From positions 5,022,001 through 5,086,000 of the forward strand of contig NZ_CP142104.1 of assembly GCF_035751725.1 (NCBI RefSeq): DNA of 64,000 nucleotides, written 5' to 3'. Of this stretch, positions 56,511 through 64,000 are shown in pieces; position 1 is the stretch's first letter, and the number at the start of each line of letters is the position of its first letter. Made by a program: the position numbers and the translations under genes. This stretch comes from Pseudomonas frederiksbergensis. Its GTDB lineage: Bacteria > Pseudomonadota > Gammaproteobacteria > Pseudomonadales > Pseudomonadaceae. The notes under the pieces were generated by a model that was given only the letters and a program-made list of their open reading frames with translations, ran no database searches and was not told where the DNA came from.

Positions 56511-57764
56511 ATGTTCAGCCGTGATTTGACTATTGCCAAGTACGACGCCGATCTCTTTGCCGCCATGGAGCAAGAAGCTCAGCGCCAGGAAGAGCACATT
56601 GAGCTGATCGCTTCGGAAAACTACACCAGCCCCGCGGTGATGGAAGCTCAAGGCTCGGTACTGACCAACAAATACGCCGAAGGCTACCCGGGCAAGCGCT
56701 ACTACGGTGGTTGCGAATATGTCGACGTGGTCGAGCAATTGGCCATCGACCGTGCCAAGCAACTGTTCGGCGCCGATTACGCGAACGTCCAGCCACACGC
56801 AGGTTCCCAAGCCAACGCCGCCGTGTACCTGGCGCTGCTGTCGGCCGGTGACACCATCCTGGGCATGAGCCTGGCCCACGGCGGTCACCTGACCCACGGC
56901 GCCAGCGTTTCTTCCTCCGGCAAGCTGTACAACGCCGTCCAGTACGGTATCGACGGCAACGGCCTGATCGACTACGACGAAGTCGAGCGCCTGGCCCTCG
57001 AGCACAAGCCAAAAATGATCGTCGCCGGCTTCTCCGCCTACTCCCAAGTCCTCGACTTCCCGCGTTTCCGCGAAATCGCCGACAAGGTCGGTGCCTACCT
57101 GTTCGTCGACATGGCACACGTGGCCGGCCTGGTTGCCGCTGGCGTCTACCCGAACCCGGTGCCGTTCGCCGACGTGGTCACCACGACCACCCACAAGACC
57201 TTGCGCGGTCCACGCGGCGGCCTGATCCTGGCGCGCGCCAACGCCGACATCGAGAAGAAGCTGAACTCCGCCGTGTTCCCAGGCGCCCAAGGTGGCCCGC
57301 TGGAACACGTGATCGCAGCCAAGGCGATCTGCTTCAAGGAAGCCCTGCAACCTGAGTTCAAGGCGTACCAGCAACAAGTGGTGAAGAACGCCAAGGCCAT
57401 GGCCGGCGTGTTCATCGAGCGCGGCTTCGACGTGGTGTCCGGCGGTACTGAAAACCACCTGTTCCTGCTCTCGCTGATCAAGCAGGAAATCTCCGGCAAA
57501 GACGCCGACGCTGCGCTGGGCAAAGCGTTCATCACCGTCAACAAGAACTCGGTGCCCAACGATCCACGCTCCCCGTTCGTCACCTCGGGCCTGCGCTTCG
57601 GCACCCCGGCCGTGACCACTCGTGGCTTCAAGGAAGCCGAGTGCAAGGAACTGGCCGGCTGGATCTGCGACATCCTGGCGGACCTGAACAACGAAGCGGT
57701 GATCGACGCCGTGCGTGAGAAGGTCAAGGCTATTTGCAAGAAGCTGCCGGTCTATGGCGCTTAA
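56511..57764 (+). CDS. glyA: Serine hydroxymethyltransferase GlyA
   Basis: GlyA interconverts serine and glycine with tetrahydrofolate, supplying one-carbon units. The 417-residue PLP enzyme starts [20 protein letters not shown]. The PLP lysine is in [16 protein letters not shown] near residue 229. [19 protein letters not shown] near 33 is the family signature. The ATG at 56511 follows TTGAGGACCGCC. Pseudomonads often carry more than one glyA copy; this is the one next to morA. Confidence 0.97.
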   Translation: MFSRDLTIAKYDADLFAAMEQEAQRQEEHIELIASENYTSPAVMEAQGSVLTNKYAEGYPGKRYYGGCEYVDVVEQLAIDRAKQLFGADYANVQPHAGSQANAAVYLALLSAGDTILGMSLAHGGHLTHGASVSSSGKLYNAVQYGIDGNGLIDYDEVERLALEHKPKMIVAGFSAYSQVLDFPRFREIADKVGAYLFVDMAHVAGLVAAGVYPNPVPFADVVTTTTHKTLRGPRGGLILARANADIEKKLNSAVFPGAQGGPLEHVIAAKAICFKEALQPEFKAYQQQVVKNAKAMAGVFIERGFDVVSGGTENHLFLLSLIKQEISGKDADAALGKAFITVNKNSVPNDPRSPFVTSGLRFGTPAVTTRGFKEAECKELAGWICDILADLNNEAVIDAVREKVKAICKKLPVYGA

Positions 57765-57785
57765 TTAAGATTGCAATAAAAACGA

Positions 57786-57813
57786 GCCCGCATCGAAAGA
57801 TGCGGGCTTTTTT
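57786..57813 (+). terminator. Terminator downstream of glyA
   Basis: A 9-bp stem GCCCGCATC/GATGCGGGC closed by a GAAA tetraloop (57786-57807), followed by six T residues. It is 21 bases past the glyA stop. Confidence 0.95.
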
Positions 57814-57963
57814 ATGCCTGTTATTCAAGGAAACATCTTCTCAATCTAAAACCAGACAGTCAGGAAAGACTTAACGACTGGCAATACATACATCCCCGCG
57901 AACGAAAGAAAACCCATTAACCTTCGATTCCCATTACACCAGCCAGAAAGGACTCGACGGCCA

Positions 57964-58491
57964 ATGGACAATAAATCTTTCGAAGCAACGCTCAGCATGC
58001 TTGATGCTCAAGTCAACTTCCTTGAAGTACTGCATGGCCAACCGACCATGGTTACCGTGACCGCGTTCAGCGGAGGTTTCTACAGCGGCAGGCGGCAAAC
58101 CCGTGATCATTCCAATCTGCTTGGCATGAAGCCAAAAGTACCAGGCGTCGTCACCGCGCCTCTGATGCTACAGTTTCGCCCCGCCGTGGGTGGCTATAAG
58201 CTGGTCATAAAAAATACTGGCAAGCACTACGACAAGCTCATCAGGAAAAGCTGGCTGGAGACTCTTGGAGTCGATGGCCCAAAGCTCGGCAGTCCAACAG
58301 TGCTTACACTCCTGGATCATCAAAACCGAACGCTTACGCGGGAAAACATTACCGCCGCCCATTCGCCTGTCTCGCTGATGACACAAAACAATAAATACAT
58401 AGGCGGATTAAAGGTGCGCGGCTCGCCTTATCTTTACCTCGCCGAGACAGAAGAAAAATCCAAGATAACTTTTCTCCTGAGCCTTCTTTGA
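57964..58491 (+). CDS. Unidentified protein
   Basis: A 175-residue protein starting MDNKSFEATLSMLDAQVNFL. I do not recognise a family. It is soluble, basic in the middle (NTGKHYDKLIRKSWLETLG) and has a C-terminal TFLLSLL hydrophobic end. There is no signal peptide. An AGAAAGGACTCG site precedes the ATG. Codons are less GC-biased than in neighbouring glyA, and the 150 bases before it are AT-rich. It sits between glyA and the cobW cluster and may be accessory. Confidence 0.72.
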   Translation: MDNKSFEATLSMLDAQVNFLEVLHGQPTMVTVTAFSGGFYSGRRQTRDHSNLLGMKPKVPGVVTAPLMLQFRPAVGGYKLVIKNTGKHYDKLIRKSWLETLGVDGPKLGSPTVLTLLDHQNRTLTRENITAAHSPVSLMTQNNKYIGGLKVRGSPYLYLAETEEKSKITFLLSLL

Positions 58492-58561
58492 CAACGCTGC
58501 ACAGCGGCGACGTGTTTCCAGCCAGCCGCTGTTACCGGGACAAGCCTTTGAGGGTCTTCGG

Positions 58562-59530
58562 TCAACGTAACGCGGCCTCGAAACCTGCGCGGATTTTCTC
58601 TTCGGGTAGTTCATCGGCGATAAACACGATCACGCTTTCACGGGTTTCGCCTGGGGCCCATTCGGTGTCCCAATCGAAGCCGTACAACTTGAGCACGCCC
58701 TGGAACACCAATCGGCGGGACTCGCCCGCAATATTCAGCACCCCCTTGTAGCGCAGCAACTGCTTGCCGTGCTCTTCGAGCAGTTGGTTCATGAATTCGC
58801 TGAGCTTGTCGATGTCCAGCGGCTTGTCGGTGCGCAGGACCAGGCTGCTGATGCGATCGCCCGTGGTTGCCTTGCCAACCGGACGAAGGCTGAGCCCGGC
58901 GCCCAGATCCGCATTGAGATTGAATCCACGGATATCCAGCAATTCGGCCAGGTCGATCTTGCCGTGTTCGACCACTCGGATCGGTGCCCGCCGGTTGATG
59001 CGCATCAAGCGTTCGCCAAGGGCCTCGACGTGCGCCGCGTCGACAAGGTCTGTCTTGCTGAGCAGTAAGCGATCGGCAAATCCGACCTGGGCCTGGGCAA
59101 TGGCCTGGGTCAGGTGGGTGTCGGCGTGGGCGGCATCTACCAGGGTCAGAATGCCATCGAGTATGTAGCGCTCACGCAGGTCTTCGTCGATGAAAAACGT
59201 CTGTGCTACCGGTGCCGGATCGGCGAGGCCGGTGCACTCGATCACCAAACGGTCGAAATGGATTTCGCCGCTGTCCAGCCGTTCGAGCAACAGGTACAGG
59301 GCCTTGGTCAGGTCGGTGTGGATCGTGCAGCAAACGCAGCCGTTGGCCAGGGTCATGACCTGCACCGGCTCTTCGCCCAGCAACTGGGTATCGATACCGG
59401 CATCGCTGAATTCGTTCTCGATCACGGCAATTCTCAGTCCGTGCTCGGCCTTGAGCAGATGACGCAGCAACGTGGTCTTGCCCGCGCCGAGGAAGCCGCT
59501 GAGGATCGTGACCGGGATGGGAGAGGACAA
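58562..59530 (-). CDS. CobW/YjiA family metallochaperone GTPase
   Basis: A 322-residue G3E GTPase with Walker A SGFLGAGKTTLLRHLL at 11-26 and the metal-binding GCVCC motif at 64-68. The segment ECTGLADPAPV near 115 is switch-related, and SKTDLVDA near 155 specifies guanine. The C-terminal CobW_C domain holds YRYKGVLNIAGE (as LLRYKGVLNIAGES). Its neighbours ybdD and cstA match the yjiA-yjiX-yjiY order of E. coli from memory, so it may insert a metal needed by a partner of that system. Confidence 0.9.
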   Translation of the reverse strand: MSSPIPVTILSGFLGAGKTTLLRHLLKAEHGLRIAVIENEFSDAGIDTQLLGEEPVQVMTLANGCVCCTIHTDLTKALYLLLERLDSGEIHFDRLVIECTGLADPAPVAQTFFIDEDLRERYILDGILTLVDAAHADTHLTQAIAQAQVGFADRLLLSKTDLVDAAHVEALGERLMRINRRAPIRVVEHGKIDLAELLDIRGFNLNADLGAGLSLRPVGKATTGDRISSLVLRTDKPLDIDKLSEFMNQLLEEHGKQLLRYKGVLNIAGESRRLVFQGVLKLYGFDWDTEWAPGETRESVIVFIADELPEEKIRAGFEAALR

Positions 59531-59572
59531 ACTGGATCTCCTGCTTCGAAATTAAAGAAAAGCACAAACCAA

Positions 59573-59660
59573 TGTGGGAGCGAGCCGGCTCGCGAAGACG
59601 GATGTCAGCCGCATCAATGGCGACTGACCCACCGCTTTCGCGAGCAAGCCCGCTCCCACA
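59573..59660. repeat. REPIN (GTGGGAGCGAGC family)
   Basis: TGTGGGAGCGAGC at 59573-59585 faces GCCCGCTCCCACA at 59648-59660; inner arms GGCTCGCGAAG and CTTTCGCGAGCAAG. It has the same 88-bp length as the element at 25210-25297, with identical outer arms. It splits ybdD from the cobW gene. Confidence 0.9.
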
Positions 59661-59676
59661 TGGGGTTTAGCTCAAT

Positions 59677-59874
59677 TCAACAACACTTGGGCCCACCCTT
59701 GCCGCCGTAGCGGGCCTCCTGGCGTTCTCGGAAGAACGCCTCGTAGTCCATCAGCGGCTTGTCCGGGTGCTTGGTTTGCATGTGCTCGACATAATTGTCG
59801 TAGTCGGGCATGCCGACCATCAGGCGCGCGGCCTGACCGAGGTATTTACCGAGGCGACTCAAGTCATTGAACAT
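59677..59874 (-). CDS. YbdD/YjiX family small protein
   Basis: A 65-residue protein ([21 protein letters not shown]) with the family sequence [16 protein letters not shown] and [11 protein letters not shown]. It is the usual downstream partner of cstA-type transporters and has no known activity of its own. It begins 15 bases after cstA. Confidence 0.93.
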   Translation of the reverse strand: MFNDLSRLGKYLGQAARLMVGMPDYDNYVEHMQTKHPDKPLMDYEAFFRERQEARYGGKGGPKCC

Positions 59875-59889
59875 CGTTGCAATCCTCTA

Positions 59890-61956
59890 TCAAGCGTCCG
59901 GCAGGGCCTGGAATGGCGCTTCTTTGTCCGTGCGCTCTTTCGTGCCCCAGGCGGCGATGCCGACCTTGAGCGCGTAGAACAGGATGCTGAAGACCACGAA
60001 CAGGAACAACACCGTCAGCGTTGCGTTGGTGTAGGCGTTGAACACCACGTGCTGCATCTGCTCGATGCTCTTGGCCGGGGCCAGGATCTGGCCGGCGGCC
60101 AGGGCATCGTTGTATTTGCGCGCCAGGGCCAGGAAGCCGATCGCCGGGTTGGCGTCGAACAGCTTGATCAGGCCCGCGGTGGTGGTGCAGATCAGCAGCC
60201 AGCTCGCCGGCAGCAGCGTGACCCAGACGTAGCGCTGGCGCTTCATCTTGATCAGCACCACGGTGGCGAGCATCAGGGCGATACCGGCCAGCATCTGGTT
60301 GGAGATGCCGAACAGCGGCCACAAGGTGTTGATGCCGCCCAGCGGATCGATCACGCCCTGGTACAGCAAATAGCCCCACAGCGCGACGCAGCCGGCGGTG
60401 GCGATCAGGTTGGCGGTCCAGGATTCGGTGCGCTTGAGGGCCGGCACGAACGAGCCGAGCAGGTCCTGCAGCATGAACCGCCCGGCACGGGTGCCAGCGT
60501 CCACCGCGGTGAGGATGAACAGCGCTTCGAACAGGATCGCGAAGTGGTACCAGAACGCCATGGTGTTTTCACCCGGCAGCACCGAGTGCAGGATCTGCGC
60601 GATACCGACCGCCAGGGTCGGCGCACCGCCGGCACGGGCCAGGATGGTGGTCTCGCCGATATCCTTGGCCACTGCTTGCAGCGCGTCGGGGGTGATTGCA
60701 AAGCCCCAACTGCTGACGGTCTGGGCCACGGCCACCACGTCGGTGCCGACGATCGCCGCCGGGCTGTTCATGGCGAAGTACACGCCCGGCTCGATCACCG
60801 AGGCGGCGACCATGGCCATGATCGCCACGAAGGACTCCATCAGCATGCCACCGTAACCGATGTAGCGGGCGTTGGTTTCGTTATCCAGCAGCTTGGGCGT
60901 GGTGCCCGAGGAGATCAGTGCGTGGAAACCCGAGACCGCGCCGCAGGCGATGGTGATGAACAGGAACGGGAACAAGCCGCCCTTCCACACCGGCCCGGTG
61001 CCGTCGGTGAATTGGGTCAATGCCGGCATTTTCAGCTCGGGCATGGTGACCAGGATGCCGATCGCCAGGGCGACGATGGTGCCGATCTTGAGGAAGGTCG
61101 ACAGGTAGTCCCGTGGCGCCAGGATCAGCCACACCGGCAGCACCGCCGCGACAAAACCGTAGCCGATCAACATCCAGGTGATCTGGATCCCGGTGAAGGT
61201 GAAGGCCTTGGCCCAGACCGGATCGGCGGCGATCTGCCCGCCCAGCCAGATCGAACCCAGCAGCAACAGCACGCCGATGATCGAGATCTCACCGATGCGG
61301 CCCGGGCGGATGTAGCGCATGTAGATGCCCATGAACATCGCGATCGGGATGGTCGCCATCACCGTGAAGATGCCCCACGGGCTCTCGGCCAGGGCCTTGA
61401 CCACGATCAGCGCCAGCACCGCGAGGATGATGATCATGATCAGGAAGCAGCCGAACAGCGCGATGGTGCCAGGGATGCGGCCCATTTCCTCGCGCACCAT
61501 GTCGCCCAAGGAGCGACCGTTGCGGCGCGTTGAGAGGAACAGGACCATGAAGTCCTGCACCGCACCGGCCAGCACCACGCCGGCGATCAGCCAGAGCGTG
61601 CCGGGCAGGTAGCCCATCTGCGCCGCCAGCACCGGCCCGACCAGCGGCCCCGCGCCGGCAATGGCCGCGAAGTGGTGGCCGAAAAGGATGTGTTTGTTGG
61701 TCGGGACGTAGTCCAGGCCATCGTTGTTGAGCACGGCAGGCGTGGCCCGGCGCGCATCGAGTTGCATCACGTTGTTGGCGATGAAAAGGCTGTAGTAGCG
61801 GTAGGCGACCAGGTAGATGGCCACGGCTGCGACGACGATCCAGAGGGCGTTGATCGGCTCTCCGCGGCGCAAGGCCACGACGCCCAAGGCACACGCTCCC
61901 AAGACGGCCAGCAGTAGCCAGGGCAGATGGCGTAGCGGGCTATTATTGTTTTTCAT
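59890..61956 (-). CDS. cstA: CstA/BtsT family carbon-starvation transporter
   Basis: A 688-residue inner-membrane protein of the CstA family with about 16-18 transmembrane helices. E. coli members import pyruvate (BtsT) or peptides/pyruvate (CstA). The N-terminal part has RRATPAVLNNDGLDYVPTNK and HILFGHHFAAIAGAGPLVGPV, given here as separate motifs, and FLSTRRNGRSLGDMVREEMG follows, as in the family. The C-terminus is charged (KERTDKEAPFQAL). It is the first gene of cstA-ybdD-cobW reading leftward. Confidence 0.93.
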   Translation of the reverse strand: MKNNNSPLRHLPWLLLAVLGACALGVVALRRGEPINALWIVVAAVAIYLVAYRYYSLFIANNVMQLDARRATPAVLNNDGLDYVPTNKHILFGHHFAAIAGAGPLVGPVLAAQMGYLPGTLWLIAGVVLAGAVQDFMVLFLSTRRNGRSLGDMVREEMGRIPGTIALFGCFLIMIIILAVLALIVVKALAESPWGIFTVMATIPIAMFMGIYMRYIRPGRIGEISIIGVLLLLGSIWLGGQIAADPVWAKAFTFTGIQITWMLIGYGFVAAVLPVWLILAPRDYLSTFLKIGTIVALAIGILVTMPELKMPALTQFTDGTGPVWKGGLFPFLFITIACGAVSGFHALISSGTTPKLLDNETNARYIGYGGMLMESFVAIMAMVAASVIEPGVYFAMNSPAAIVGTDVVAVAQTVSSWGFAITPDALQAVAKDIGETTILARAGGAPTLAVGIAQILHSVLPGENTMAFWYHFAILFEALFILTAVDAGTRAGRFMLQDLLGSFVPALKRTESWTANLIATAGCVALWGYLLYQGVIDPLGGINTLWPLFGISNQMLAGIALMLATVVLIKMKRQRYVWVTLLPASWLLICTTTAGLIKLFDANPAIGFLALARKYNDALAAGQILAPAKSIEQMQHVVFNAYTNATLTVLFLFVVFSILFYALKVGIAAWGTKERTDKEAPFQALPDA

Positions 61957-62115
61957 TTATATATTCCGGCCAGGGTGGACAAGAAAGATAGCCACTGGAG
62001 TTTAGCGCTAACCCGCGCAAAGGCCATACCCCGACATTCGTCGGCCACTGACCGAACGGCAACGACGGCGCGCCAGTTGGGTCTATAGTCAGTGAATCTC
62101 CAGGGGGAATGAGTA

Positions 62116-62472
62116 ATGAGCGAACGCCGCCGCTTCGTACGAATTGAATTCCATGCCAAGACCGAACTGAGCCAAGGGCCTTTCATCTGGCCGGTGAAGT
62201 TGCTGGACTTGTCCCTCAAGGGGCTACTGATCAAAAAGCCCCGGCCTTGGCTCGGAGATCCGGAGGAGCCGTTCATGGCCGACATCCACCTGAGCCCCGA
62301 GGCGGAGGTCAAGATGGAAGTCCGGTTGGCTCATGATGACCACGGTCACCTGGGCTTCGTCTGCGAGCACATCGACCTGGATTCCATCGCCCATTTGCGT
62401 CGACTGGTGGAGCTCAATCTGGCCGATCATGATGAACTGGAGCGGGAACTGGCGGCGTTGATCCACATTTGA
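62116..62472 (+). CDS. mapZ: PilZ domain protein MapZ (c-di-GMP receptor)
   Basis: A 118-residue PilZ protein. The c-di-GMP binding residues are present: RRRFVR at residues 4-9 (RxxxR form) and DLSLKG at about 32-37 (D/NxSxxG). It matches the P. aeruginosa PA4608 (MapZ) position beside cstA and radA from memory. MapZ inhibits the methyltransferase CheR1 when it binds c-di-GMP and thereby changes chemotaxis. A GGGGGAATGAGT region holds the ATG; a GGG site is five bases before. The chemoreceptor at 4976-6601 and MorA at 52501 could act in the same pathway, by inference. Confidence 0.9.
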   Translation: MSERRRFVRIEFHAKTELSQGPFIWPVKLLDLSLKGLLIKKPRPWLGDPEEPFMADIHLSPEAEVKMEVRLAHDDHGHLGFVCEHIDLDSIAHLRRLVELNLADHDELERELAALIHI

Positions 62473-62512
62473 ATACGTCGCTGCCCCCTGTGGCGAAGGA
62501 CCAACCTCCGTA

Positions 62513-63880
62513 TCATTCGAACAACGCATCCAACGCCTGTTCCAAGCGTGTCACCGCGATGATCTGCAACCCCGCCGGCGCTTCCTTCGGGGCGTTACCC
62601 TTGGGCACGATGGCGCGCTTGAAGCCGTGCTTGGCCGCTTCCTTGAGCCGCTCCTGCCCGCTGGGCACCGGTCGCACTTCCCCGGACAATCCCACTTCAC
62701 CAAACACCAACAGATCGTGAGGCAATGGCCGGTTGCGCAGGCTGGACATGACCGCCGCCATCAAGGCCAGGTCAGATGCGGTCTCCAGCACCTTGACCCC
62801 GCCCACTACGTTGAGGAATACGTCCTGGTCGTGGGTAGGAATCCCACCATGCCGGTGCAGGACCGCCAACAACATCGCCAACCGGTTCTGGTCCAGCCCC
62901 AACGTCACGCGACGTGGATTCGCCAGATGGCTGTCATCCACCAGCGCTTGCACTTCGACCAACATCGGCCGGGTGCCTTCCCACGTCGCCATGACCACAC
63001 TGCCAGGAACTTCTTCCTGGGCACGCGTCAGAAAAATCGCCGAGGGGTTGGAGACTTCTTTCAGCCCCCGGTCGGTCATGCCAAATACACCCAGCTCGTT
63101 GACCGCGCCAAAGCGGTTCTTCACCGCCCGCAGCAAACGCAGGCGACCATCGGATTCGCCTTCGAAATACAACACGGTGTCGACCATGTGCTCCAACACC
63201 CGCGGCCCCGCCAACGCGCCTTCCTTGGTGACATGCCCTACGAGGAAAATCGCCGTGCCGCTTTGCTTGGCGTAGCGCACCAGCAACGCCGCGCTTTCGC
63301 GTACTTGCGATACGCCGCCCGGGGCCGATTGCAGTTGCTCGGTGAAGATCGTCTGGATCGAGTCGATCACCATCACCTTGGGTTTTTCCAGACGGGCCGT
63401 GGCGATGATGGTTTCAATGCAGGTCTCGGTCATGACCCGTAGTTGGTCTTGGGGCAATCCCAGGCGTCGGGCGCGCATGGCAACTTGCTGCTGGGATTCT
63501 TCGCCGGTGACATACAGTGCAGGCATGCGTGTGGCGAGGTTGCACAAGGTTTGCAGCAGGATGGTGGATTTGCCGATGCCCGGATCGCCGCCGATCAACA
63601 CCACTGAACCGTCCACCAGGCCGCCGCCCAGCACGCGGTCCAGTTCACCGGACGCCGTGGAAAAACGCGGGATTTCTTCAACACTGACTTCGGCCAGGGT
63701 CTTGATCTGCGCCTGCTGGCCGGCCCAGCCCGTGCGACCGGTGGGCGCCGCTGCGCCGCCGCTTTCCACCATGGTTTCGGTCAGGGTGTTCCAGGCCCCG
63801 CACTCGCTGCACTGGCCGGCCCATTTGGGAAAGGTCGAGCCGCACTCGGTGCAGCCGTACATGCGCTTTGCCTTGGCCAT
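62513..63880 (-). CDS. radA: DNA repair protein RadA
   Basis: RadA is a RecA-like ATPase that processes recombination intermediates. In 455 residues: a zinc finger (YGCTECGSTFPKWAGQC and SECGAW, about 7-31), Walker A GGDPGIGKST near 100, the RadA motif VKNRFGAVNELGVF near 250, and a C-terminal Lon-like domain. The start at 63880 (MAKAKRMYGCTEC) was chosen; an upstream in-frame ATG adds 23 residues without family support. It ends near the PilZ gene. Confidence 0.95.
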   Translation of the reverse strand: MAKAKRMYGCTECGSTFPKWAGQCSECGAWNTLTETMVESGGAAAPTGRTGWAGQQAQIKTLAEVSVEEIPRFSTASGELDRVLGGGLVDGSVVLIGGDPGIGKSTILLQTLCNLATRMPALYVTGEESQQQVAMRARRLGLPQDQLRVMTETCIETIIATARLEKPKVMVIDSIQTIFTEQLQSAPGGVSQVRESAALLVRYAKQSGTAIFLVGHVTKEGALAGPRVLEHMVDTVLYFEGESDGRLRLLRAVKNRFGAVNELGVFGMTDRGLKEVSNPSAIFLTRAQEEVPGSVVMATWEGTRPMLVEVQALVDDSHLANPRRVTLGLDQNRLAMLLAVLHRHGGIPTHDQDVFLNVVGGVKVLETASDLALMAAVMSSLRNRPLPHDLLVFGEVGLSGEVRPVPSGQERLKEAAKHGFKRAIVPKGNAPKEAPAGLQIIAVTRLEQALDALFE

Positions 63881-63920
63881 CTGAACTCCGGGTAAAAACC
63901 GCGATGATAACAGTCGGGCT

Positions 63921-64000
63921 CTAATGCGGGGCCGGCATTCTGATTTCACCGTTTGCCAGATCCACCGGGGTATTGCCCAACGGGTCCCTCGCCTCCAGAT
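63921..64000 (-). CDS. Ankyrin-type repeat protein, last codons only
   Basis: The final 25 codons of a leftward gene that runs off the window. They read ...LEARDPLGNTPVDLANGEIR, which fits the DxxGxTPxDLA end of an ankyrin repeat, then MPAPH and a TAG at 63923-63921. It ends 40 bases before the radA start. The N-terminal region is outside the window. Confidence 0.55.
   Translation of the reverse strand, partial: LEARDPLGNTPVDLANGEIRMPAPH

Overview
The window is chromosomal DNA of a Pseudomonas, most likely from the P. fluorescens species complex. The product sequences (PilS/PilR, MorA, MapZ-type PilZ protein, DUF1780, DUF3094, PA4575-family protein), the high GC, the scattered REP/REPIN hairpins and the gene order all fit. 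From memory, most genes follow the P. aeruginosa PAO1 order from pilD (PA4528) to radA (PA4609), with accessory DNA inserted or lost at a few points.

Layout. 1-7.2 kb: the 3' end of pilD, coaE-yacG, a row of small conserved Pseudomonas genes, type II NADH dehydrogenase, a chemoreceptor and four tRNAs (Asn, Pro, Lys, Pro) read leftward. 7.4-13.4 kb: clpB with a sigma32-type promoter, pgeF-rluD, and divergent bamD. 13.4-24.3 kb: type IV pilus regulation and minor pilins (pilSR, a degraded DUF6124 gene, thiO, then fimU-pilV-pilW-pilX-pilY1-pilE leftward, and an inverted fimT). 24.2-31.7 kb: ispH, fkpB, lspA, ileS, ribF, murJ. 31.9-37.5 kb: rpsT, creA, proB, obg, rpmA, rplU and ispB. 37.6-46.7 kb: small stress- or iron-type genes, FKBP isomerase, a Lon-like protease, a DUF3015/DUF4105 pair and a GreA/GreB-like factor. 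46.7-50.5 kb: an AT-richer island holding two tiny genes with matching leader peptides followed by a class II lanthipeptide synthetase (LanM). 50.5-64 kb: ettA, the c-di-GMP enzyme morA, glyA, an unidentified gene, the cobW/ybdD/cstA cluster, a MapZ-like PilZ gene, radA, and the last codons of an ankyrin-type gene.

The most interesting element is the putative lanthipeptide locus at 46,881-50,490. Two short ORFs share the leader pattern Q-[LI]-L-x-MSG-x-F-x-x-D-x-K. The second ends in a tail with three regularly spaced cysteines, each preceded at 3-4 residues by a threonine. The LanM keeps the zinc ligands of its cyclase domain. No transporter, leader protease or immunity gene lies beside it, and between LanM and the second peptide there is an out-of-frame Ser/Thr/Cys-rich stretch that could be a relic core.

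Two other themes recur. Surface behaviour is represented by type IV pilus genes, a chemoreceptor, MorA and a MapZ-like receptor. REP-type hairpins of two sequence families sit in at least eight intergenic gaps. Coordinates of promoters, terminators and repeats were read by eye and base-counted by hand. Family assignments rest on motif recognition, not on a database search.
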